Of a stretch of 64,000 bases of DNA, positions 45,796 to 52,636 are shown in pieces; within the stretch, counting starts at the first letter, position 1, and each line of letters begins with the position of its first letter. The position numbers and the translations under genes are program-made. The notes beneath the pieces were generated by a model. It worked only from the letters and a program-made list of their open reading frames with translations, did no database searches and had not been told where the DNA came from. Source of the DNA: Azohydromonas australica DSM 1124 (GTDB lineage Bacteria > Pseudomonadota > Gammaproteobacteria > Burkholderiales > Burkholderiaceae_C); the NCBI RefSeq assembly GCF_000430725.1, contig NZ_KE387216.1, positions 33,714 through 97,713 on the forward strand, written 5' to 3'.

Positions 45796-47058
45796 TTATG
45801 GCCGCTGTGCGGCCGAGGCGCCTTGACGGCCCGCAGGGCGCGGCGCTTCCCCGGCCGCCGCAGGGGCGCGCAGCAGCAGGAGCGCGGCGAAGGCCGCCAG
45901 GCTCAGGGCCAGCGACAGCCCCAGCGCCACGCTGCCCAGCCGCTGCAGCGCCAGCCCGAACAGGAAGGGCGACAGCGCCTGCACCACGCGCGCCGGCAGC
46001 ATCAGCCAGCCCTGGCGCGCGCCATAGCCGTGCGCGCCGAACAGCAGCAGCGGCAGCGTGCCCTTGGCGATGGTCAGCATGCCGTTGCCCACGCCGTGCA
46101 GCAGTGCGAACGGCGCCGCCGCCGTGCCGCCCGCCAGCAGCAGCGCCGCGGCCCCCAGCGGATGCGCCAGCGCGGCCAGGCGCGCCGTCAGCAGCGCATG
46201 CAGCCGGCGCAGCACGCCCAGCTCCAGCAGCCGCCCCGCCACCTGCGCCGGCCCGACCAGCGCCCCCAGCGCCACCGCCGTGGTCAGGCTGACGCCCGCG
46301 GCCTGCAGCACCCCGGGCAGGTGCGTCGCCATGGCGGTGGTGACGAGCGAGGTGCAGGCGAAGGTGAGGCCCAGCAGCACGAGCACCAGCCGCGGCTGCG
46401 GGATGGCAACGGGCGGCTCGGGGGCGGACGGCGCCGCCACAGCATCCCCGGACGGCTGCGGCAGCGGGGCTGCGGCAGCCGCACGCGGCAGCCAGGCGTT
46501 GAGCGGCAGCCCCAGCAGCAGGTGCAGCGCGGCCCAGGCGAAACAGGCCTCGCGCCAGCCCCAGTGCGCAGCCATTCAGGCCGACAGCGGCCAGCCCACG
46601 GTGCTGGCGAAGCCGCCGAACAGCGTCACGCCGGTGATGGCGTTGCGCGCCTGCGGCCCGTACAGCCGCACCAGGGTGGAGAAAGCCGCCTCGTACAGGC
46701 CGCAACCCATGCCCAGGCCGAGGAGCATCCAGCCCGCGAACAGCATCCAGACGTCGGCCGACAGCCCCAGCACCGCCAGGCCCAGCGCGAACACCACGTT
46801 CGACACCATGAGCACCGGGCGACCGCCCAGGCGGTCGATGGCGCGCCCGGCCCAGGGCCCCGTCAGCGCCGCGACGCCCAGCGCCACCGAGAAGGCCGCG
46901 AAGACCGTGGGCTCGCCCAGCCCGAGCGAACGGGCCATGGGTGCGGCCAGCACCGCGGGCAGGTACTGCGACGAGGCCCAGGCCAGGATCTGGGCCGTGC
47001 CCAGGAGGGCCACGGCCCGGCCGCGGTGCCACGGCGCCGGCGTGCTCGGCTCAGCCAC
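45796..47058 (-). pseudogene. MFS transporter of the ars operon, interrupted by an in-frame TGA
   Basis: Two collinear frames (47058-46576 and 46575-45796) lie in the same reading frame and are separated only by TGA at 46578-46576. Together they give a normal ~420-residue major facilitator with about 12 membrane segments. The first part ends GWPLSA, then stop, then MAAHWGWREACF; relatives typically read WPLSAW here, so TGG to TGA is likely. The ATG directly after TGA (TGAATG) could allow reinitiation and a two-part protein. The start overlaps the fusion-protein stop by eight bases. In arsenic operons such MFS proteins export organic or inorganic arsenicals; substrate unknown. Confidence 0.75.
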
Positions 47059-49006
47059 AGCAGCGGGTGGCGACCTTGATCTCGGCCCTCACCGGTGTGC
47101 CGCAGCAGGCCGCCGGCTGGGCGGGCGCCGTGGCGGCCGGCGCGGGCTCGCCGCAGCCGCAGCCGGCCTCGCCGTCGGCCTTTTTCTGCGCATCGAGGGC
47201 GCAGCACGCAGCGCTTTGCGCGCTCTCTGTGCTCGTTGCTTGCGCCGGTCCGCCGCAGCAGCCGCTGGCGCCGGCGTCCGCGAAGTCCGGGCCGGCGCTG
47301 CACACGCCCGTTTCCGGCAGGTCCAGCTCCACGCGGTCCGCGGCTTCCAGGTCGCCGGCGATGGCCGCCGCCACCGAGCGCGCCTGCTCGAAGCCGGTGG
47401 CCATCAGGAAGGTCGGAGCGCGGCCGTAGCTCTTCACGCCCAGCGTGTAGAAGCCGGGTTCTGGGTGCGCCAGCTCCCGGTGTCCGTGCGGGCGCACGGT
47501 GCCGCAGCTGTGCAGGTTGGGGTCGATCAGCGGACCCAGCGCCTCGGTCGATTCCAGCCACGGGTCCAGCTTCAGGCGCAGCTCGCCGACCAGGCCCAGG
47601 TCCGGGCGCTGGCCGGTGGCGCAGACGACCTGGTCGATGCCCTCCAGCACCAGCGGCCGTCCGTCCGCCCCGGTGCCTTCGACCACCAGGCCGTCGGGCT
47701 CGCGCCGCAGCGCGGCGATGCGCAGGCCGCTGACGAACTCCATGCGCCTGCTGTCGCGCAGCCCCTGCAGCGCCGAGCCCAGCGCGCCGCGCGCCGGCAG
47801 CGCGTCGGCCGCGCCGCCGCCGAACACGCGCGCCAGGTTGGGCGAGCGCACGGCCCAGACGAAGCGCGTGGCGGGCTCGGCCTCGGCCAGCTCGGCCAGC
47901 GCCAGCAGCGCGTTGGCGGCCGAGTGCCCCGCGCCCACCACCAGCGTGCGGCGCCCGGCATAGCGCGCGCGGTCGCGGCCGAGCACGTCAGGGATGCCAT
48001 AGAAGACGGCGTCGCCCAGCTCGCGCTCGCCCAGCGCCGGCAGGCCGCTGGCGCCCAGCGGATTGGGCTGCGACCAGGTGCCGCTGGCGTCGATCACGGC
48101 GCGGGCGCGGAATTCGAGCGGCTGGCCGCCGCGCTGGGCGCGGATCAGGAAGGGCGCGGCCTCGCGCCCGGCGCTCTTGACCTTGTCGAAGCCCTCGCGG
48201 CTGATGGCCGTGACGCGGGTGTTCAGGTGCAGCGCCCGCGCCACCGCCGGCAGCGCGGCGTAGGGCTGCAGCACGCGCTCCACCACCTCGCGCGCCAGCG
48301 GCACCTCGTCATCGGGCGGCGCGCTCCAGCCGGTGGGCGCGAGCTGCGCCGCCATGGCCGGGTCGACGTCGTAGCGCCAGGGCGAGAACAGGCGCACGTG
48401 GCCGTAGTCCAGCAGGTGCGCGCCCACCTGCGCGCCGGCTTCGAACACCAGGGGCTCGATGCCGCGCTCGATCAGCCGCGCCGCCGCCGCCAGGCCCACC
48501 GGGCCGGCGCCGATCACGGCCACGGGCAGCTCCCGCGGCGGCTGTGCCGGCGTGGCCTCGCGCAGCGCCAGCGCCATCGGCACCGCGCTGGCCGGGCAGG
48601 CGCCCTGGAACTCGGCCGAGGCCTTCAGCGCCTGCGGCACCTGTGCCGCGGTGATGCGCTGGAAGCCGTGGCGGCGGAAGTAGTCCGGCGCGGTGACGGT
48701 GAGCAGGTACAGCGCGCGGATCTCGCGCCGCCGCGCTTCCTCGATCAGCGTGCCCACCAGCGCCCGGCCCAGGCCCCGGCGCTGCAGCCCCGGCGCGACC
48801 GCCACCGAGCGCAGCAGCGCCACGTCGCCGTAGACCTCGGCGCCGGCGCAGCCCACGACCTCGCCGTTGCTCACGGCCAGCACGTAGGTGGACAGGTGCT
48901 CGCGCGCGCCCGCCGTGGGCAGCTGGTGGGCTTGCAGCAGCGCCTGCACGGCGCTCCAGTCGGACGCGCCGGCCTGGCGCAGGGTGATGCTGGGGCTCAT
49001 CGACAT
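47051..49006 (-). CDS. Arsenic-resistance fusion: GNAT acetyltransferase (ArsN2-like) + FAD/NAD(P) monooxygenase-like + Cys-rich tail
   Basis: 651 residues. Residues 1-148 are a GNAT N-acetyltransferase with the acetyl-CoA loop QRRGLGRAL (75-83), like ArsN2 of arsenic operons. Residues ~160-560 are a flavoprotein of the ArsO/flavin-monooxygenase kind: GAGPVG at 166-171, a second dinucleotide site in VVGAGHSAAN, and ATGQRPDLGL. The tail 565-651 has 11 cysteines including four CC pairs and a CGC (GCCGG, AACC, GCGCG, AACCG, RCCG). Vicinal cysteine pairs bind As(III) in ArsR and ArsD, so the tail may bind or pass on arsenite. The 128-base gap to acr3 holds no gene. Confidence 0.75.
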   Translation of the reverse strand: MSMSPSITLRQAGASDWSAVQALLQAHQLPTAGAREHLSTYVLAVSNGEVVGCAGAEVYGDVALLRSVAVAPGLQRRGLGRALVGTLIEEARRREIRALYLLTVTAPDYFRRHGFQRITAAQVPQALKASAEFQGACPASAVPMALALREATPAQPPRELPVAVIGAGPVGLAAAARLIERGIEPLVFEAGAQVGAHLLDYGHVRLFSPWRYDVDPAMAAQLAPTGWSAPPDDEVPLAREVVERVLQPYAALPAVARALHLNTRVTAISREGFDKVKSAGREAAPFLIRAQRGGQPLEFRARAVIDASGTWSQPNPLGASGLPALGERELGDAVFYGIPDVLGRDRARYAGRRTLVVGAGHSAANALLALAELAEAEPATRFVWAVRSPNLARVFGGGAADALPARGALGSALQGLRDSRRMEFVSGLRIAALRREPDGLVVEGTGADGRPLVLEGIDQVVCATGQRPDLGLVGELRLKLDPWLESTEALGPLIDPNLHSCGTVRPHGHRELAHPEPGFYTLGVKSYGRAPTFLMATGFEQARSVAAAIAGDLEAADRVELDLPETGVCSAGPDFADAGASGCCGGPAQATSTESAQSAACCALDAQKKADGEAGCGCGEPAPAATAPAQPAACCGTPVRAEIKVATRCCG

Positions 49007-49134
49007 GGTCGATCTCCTGGATGGGCGCGGGTGTCAGGACGCGCAGCGGACCGCGACGCGCCCGCGCTCGCGCTGGGCTTCGGACAAGGGCTACTGCAGG
49101 GAAGCCGGGGCGGTGGCGCCCCGGTGGAAAAGCT

Positions 49135-50205
49135 TCAGCGGCAGGCGCCGGCCTCGTACCAGGCCTTGCTGCGGTTGACGAGGCGCACCACCAGCAGCAT
49201 CACCGGCACCTCGATCAGCACGCCCACCACGGTGGCGAGCGCGGCACCCGACTCGAAGCCGAACAGGCTGATGGCCGCGGCCACCGCCAGCTCGAAGAAG
49301 TTGCTCGCGCCGATGAGCGCCGACGGGCAGGCCACGCTGTGCGACTCGCCCAGCCGGCGGTTGAGCCCGTAGGCCAGCGCCGAGTTGAAGAAGACCTGGA
49401 TCAGGATCGGCACCGCCAGCATGGCGATCACCAGCGGCTGCTTCAGGATCGCCTCGCCCTGGAAGGCGAACAGCAGCACCAGCGTCGCCAGCAGCGCCGT
49501 GATGGACCAGGGGCCGATCTTCGCCAGCGCCGCGTCGAAGGACGCCTGGCCCCGGCGCAGCAGCGCCTTGCGCCACAGCTGCGCCACGATCACCGGGATC
49601 ACGATGTAGAGCAGCACCGAGGTGACCAGCGTGTCCCAGGGCACGGTGATGGCCGACAGCCCCAGCAGCAGCGCCACGATGGGGGCGAAGGCGAACACCA
49701 TGATCGTGTCGTTGAGCGCCACCTGCGACAGCGTGAAGAGCGGGTGCCCGTTGGTAAGCCGGCTCCACACGAACACCATCGCGGTGCAGGGCGCCGCGGC
49801 CAGCAGGATCAGGCCCGCGACGTAGCTGTCGAGCTGTTCGGCCGGCAGCCAGGGCGCGAAGACGTGGCGCACGAAGATCCACGCCAGCAGCGCCATCGAG
49901 AAGGGCTTCACCAGCCAGTTCACGAACAGCGTGACGCCGATGCCCTTCCAGTGCCGGCGCACCTGGTGCAGCGCGCCGAAGTCCACTTTCAAAAGCATCG
50001 GGATGACCATCACCCAGATCAGCAGGCCCACCGGCAGGTTGACTCGGGCCACCTCCATGCGGCCGATGGCCTGGAACGGACCGGGCAGGAGCTGTCCCAG
50101 CGCGATGCCGGCGACGATGCAGAGGAAGACCCAGAGCGTGAGCCAGCGCTCGAACAGGCTCATGGGAGCGGGCGCGGCAGCGCGGGCGGGGAGGGTGGTG
50201 TCCAT
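49135..50205 (-). CDS. acr3: Arsenite efflux transporter Acr3
   Basis: 356 residues with ten hydrophobic segments. The conserved APCTAMVFVWS carries the essential cysteine of Acr3 proteins; FNSALAYGLNRRLGE and GASNFFELAVAAAISLFG are equally typical. It exports As(III) across the inner membrane using the proton-motive force, or with the ArsA encoded in the same operon. It follows arsC by 18 bases. Confidence 0.9.
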   Translation of the reverse strand: MDTTLPARAAAPAPMSLFERWLTLWVFLCIVAGIALGQLLPGPFQAIGRMEVARVNLPVGLLIWVMVIPMLLKVDFGALHQVRRHWKGIGVTLFVNWLVKPFSMALLAWIFVRHVFAPWLPAEQLDSYVAGLILLAAAPCTAMVFVWSRLTNGHPLFTLSQVALNDTIMVFAFAPIVALLLGLSAITVPWDTLVTSVLLYIVIPVIVAQLWRKALLRRGQASFDAALAKIGPWSITALLATLVLLFAFQGEAILKQPLVIAMLAVPILIQVFFNSALAYGLNRRLGESHSVACPSALIGASNFFELAVAAAISLFGFESGAALATVVGVLIEVPVMLLVVRLVNRSKAWYEAGACR

Positions 50206-50223
50206 GGCGTGGAATCCCTTTGC

Positions 50224-50727
50224 TCAGCTGCGGCCGATGCCGATGAGCGCTGCTTGCAGCGCGGCGCGGTCCAGACTTTCCAGCGGCAGCGCCAGCAGCT
50301 GCAGCATCCGGTAGCCCAGCGCCTGGCGCGTCAGCTCGAAGGCGCGGCGTTTCCCGTCGTCGCCACCCTCGGCGTTGGACGGGTCCGGGTAACCCCAGTG
50401 CACCTTCACCGGCTCGCCCTGGGCGCCGAAGAAGACCGGGCAGCTCTCCGCCGCGGCGCTGTCGCACACGGTGATGACGACGGACAGCGGCGGCGCGCCG
50501 TCGGCCGAGAACTCGTTCCAGCGCTTGCTGCGGAAGGCGCCGGTGTCGATGCCGGCGCTGCGCAGTGCCTCCAGCGCGAAGGGGTTGATGTGCCCGCTCG
50601 GCGCGCTGCCGGCGCTGTGGGCGCGCACGTCGCGGCCCAGCCGCGCGGCGAGGTGGTTGAGCATCCCCTCGGCCAGCACGCTGCGGGCGGAGTTGTGGGT
50701 GCACAGGATCAGGACGTGAAAGGTCAT
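50224..50727 (-). CDS. arsC: Arsenate reductase, low-molecular-weight phosphatase type
   Basis: 167 residues. P-loop CTHNSARS near the N-terminus with the nucleophilic cysteine, then VVITVCDSAAAESCPVF with two more cysteines and a WGYPDPSNAEG segment (general acid Asp). This is the LMW-PTPase-like ArsC class that reduces arsenate to arsenite, coupled to thioredoxin or glutaredoxin. It lies six bases after arsR. Confidence 0.9.
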   Translation of the reverse strand: MTFHVLILCTHNSARSVLAEGMLNHLAARLGRDVRAHSAGSAPSGHINPFALEALRSAGIDTGAFRSKRWNEFSADGAPPLSVVITVCDSAAAESCPVFFGAQGEPVKVHWGYPDPSNAEGGDDGKRRAFELTRQALGYRMLQLLALPLESLDRAALQAALIGIGRS

Positions 50728-50733
50728 GGCGTT

Positions 50734-51057
50734 TCAGCAGTCGGTGCAGGACTTGGGGCCGGGCAGGCAGCCCGCGCCCTGGCAGCAGTTCTCGGTGAGG
50801 TAGGCCAGCAGCGCGTTCATGTGCTCGAAGGCGGCGTGGTAGATGAGGTTGCGGCCGTCGCGCTCCGGGCTCACCAGGCCGGCATTGGCCAGCTCCTTGA
50901 GGTGGAAGGACAGCGTCGAGGCCGGCAGGCCCAGCGCTTCGGCCATCGCGCCGGGTGTCAGGCCCGCCGGGCCGGCCACCACGAGGCTGCGGAACACCTG
51001 CAGCCGCACCGGCTGGGCCAGCGCGGCCAGGGATCGGACAACGTCTTTCTCTTCCAT
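50734..51057 (-). CDS. arsR: ArsR/SmtB-family arsenic-responsive repressor
   Basis: 107 residues from MEEKDVV at 51057. The winged helix includes LAQPVRLQVFRSL, GAMAEALGLPASTLSFHLKEL and DGRNLIYHA. The typical ELCVCDL site of the E. coli-type regulators is absent. Instead the C-terminus ends with a cysteine cluster (NCCQGAGCLPGPKSCTDC), which should be the As(III) site, as in the Acidithiobacillus/Corynebacterium-like branches. First gene of the ars operon. An inverted repeat overlaps its start codon. Confidence 0.85.
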   Translation of the reverse strand: MEEKDVVRSLAALAQPVRLQVFRSLVVAGPAGLTPGAMAEALGLPASTLSFHLKELANAGLVSPERDGRNLIYHAAFEHMNALLAYLTENCCQGAGCLPGPKSCTDC

Positions 51058-51092
51058 ATTTCGAGAATAATGGAAATATTGGAAGGATTCAA
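51056..51092 (-). promoter_or_regulatory. arsR promoter and operator, probably leaderless
   Basis: On the minus strand TTGAAT (51092-51087) and TATTCT (51069-51064) with a 17-base spacer fit a sigma-70 promoter. An inverted repeat ATATTTC/GAAATAT (51056-51062 and 51073-51079) covers the -10 region and the start codon, an obvious operator for ArsR. Only six bases lie between the -10 box and the ATG, so transcription probably starts at or beside the ATG. No ribosome site is present. Confidence 0.55.
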
Positions 51093-51115
51093 GCCGCGCA
51101 TCGCTTCGCGGCGGC

Positions 51116-52039
51116 TCAGGGGTGGCGGGCGTCCTCGGCCATCTCGGCGCCGAGCCAGTCGCGGAACGCGGCCACGCCGGGGAGCTGGCGCTTGCGGGCC
51201 GGGCAGACGAAGTAGTAGGCGCGGTCCAGGGGCAGCACCACGTCCAGCGGCTGCACGAGCCGGCCGCTGCGCAGCTCCTCGCGCACCAGCAGCGTGTGCG
51301 CCAGCAGCAGTCCGGCGCCCTGGATCGCCGCATCGACGGCGTGGTCGGCGCTGTTGAAGTGCAGGCCGCGCTCCACCGCCGTGTCCGGGTCCAGGCCCGC
51401 GGCCTGGAACACGTCGCGCCAGCCGGGCATCTCGGGGCTGCCGGCGAGCTGGTCGTCGTGGATGCGCGGCAGCCGGTGCCAGGGCTGGCCGGCGCCGCGC
51501 GCTGCTTCCAGCAGCCGGGGGCTGCAGACGACGACCATGCTGGCGTCGATCAGCTTCTCGTAGGACAGGCCCGGCTCCCGGGAGCGGCGGTGGGAGGTGC
51601 TGCGGATCGCCGCGTCCACGCCGTCGGTGGTGAAGTTGGCGTAGGCGGCCGAGGCGGCGACGCGCAGCTCGATCTGCGGATGCCGCTCGGCGAAGCGGTA
51701 CAGCCGCGGCGCCAGCCACTTCGAGGTGAAGCCCGGGGGGGCGCTCAGCACCAGCACCTGCTGCTCGCCCGCGGCGCGCAGGGCCTCGACGGCCTCGCGG
51801 ATCTGGACGAAGCCGCTTCGCAGCCCCGGGAACAGCACGCTGCCGTGCTGCGTGAGCGCCATGCCGCGCGCCTGGCGCTCGAACAGCGTCACGCCCAGGA
51901 CCTGCTCCAGTCCGCGGATCTAGTGGCTCAGCGCGCCCGGGGTGACGTGCAGCTCCTCGGCCGCCTTGGTGATGTTCGCGTGCCGCGCCACGGCCTCGAA
52001 GGCGCGCAGCGCGCCCAGGGGAGGAAGGGAGTTCGTCAT
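51116..52039 (-). pseudogene. GcvA-type LysR-family regulator, interrupted by an amber codon
   Basis: The full frame from ATG 52039 reads [32 protein letters not shown], then TAG (51922-51920, codon 40), then IRGLEQVLGVTLFER and on to a complete effector domain ending at 51116. Relatives have SHQIRxLE, so a CAG to TAG change is evident. Everything else is undamaged, which suggests a recent loss. Translation from an internal start at 51892 would lack most of the DNA-binding helix. It is divergent from a DUF2917 gene, a frequent LysR/target pairing in Burkholderiales. The 58-base gap to arsR has the ars promoter. Confidence 0.8.
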
Positions 52040-52185
52040 GAGGTGTGAGCTGGACTCAACGGTCGGTGTCGCAAATCTCCATTGTTCGCAGAGCGGGCTG
52101 GGCCTTCAATGCGGGCTATCCAAGCTTTGAGCCGGCTTCAAGGGCTGCGGGCGCAGCGCCACGGCCGGCCGTGGAAGGAGCCGCC

Positions 52186-52614
52186 ATGAGCCTGTTTCAA
52201 TCCGCCTTTGTGCCGGCTTGGCCGCGCCTACCTGCCGCCGCCGGGGCCGCGATGCCGTTCGAGCCGGTAAAGGCGTTCCTGCGCCGGGTGGTTGCCGAGC
52301 GCGGGGAGCGTGCGCTGGAAGTGGGTTTCTGCTGCCGCGCCCGTCTGGCGCTGGCGCGCAGGGAGTGGGTGGTGCTGTCGCAGGTGCGCCGCCGGACGCT
52401 GGTGTGCGAGGCCGGCGAGCTGTGGGTGACGCTGGACGGCGACGACGAGGACCACGTGCTGCGCCCTGGCGAACGCCTGGTCGTGGCCGAGAACGCCAGC
52501 GTGATCGTGTCGGCCACCCGGGAGGCGGTGCTGCGCGTGGTGGCGTCCGCGCCCGGGGGCTGCGTGGAGAGGGGCGGGTTGCGGCTGGCCGTTCCTGTCG
52601 CGGGCCGGGCCTGA
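52186..52614 (+). CDS. DUF2917 domain protein
   Basis: 142 residues from the ATG at 52186; GGAAGGAG lies five bases upstream, whereas the longer frame from 52045 runs through the control region. The middle segment (LVCEAGELWVTLDGDDEDHVLRPGERLVV split at GDD) is the cupin-like DUF2917 core. Its function is unknown. It is divergent from the broken LysR regulator, which may have controlled it, and converges with clpV (22 bases apart). Confidence 0.65.
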   Translation: MSLFQSAFVPAWPRLPAAAGAAMPFEPVKAFLRRVVAERGERALEVGFCCRARLALARREWVVLSQVRRRTLVCEAGELWVTLDGDDEDHVLRPGERLVVAENASVIVSATREAVLRVVASAPGGCVERGGLRLAVPVAGRA

Positions 52615-52636
52615 GGCCCGCCCGCTCAAGCGCCCC

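Noticed and set aside
43952-47032. 1026-codon open frame on the minus strand across arsA and the MFS gene
   Set aside because: It is a different frame of the real ars genes in very G+C-rich DNA; the composition is Gly/Ala/Arg-dominated with no domain signature.
44353-49372. Very long plus-strand open frames (44353-47079 and 46058-49372) opposite the ars operon
   Set aside because: Antisense shadows of arsA, MFS and the fusion protein; Gln/Arg/Ala-rich low-complexity sequence.
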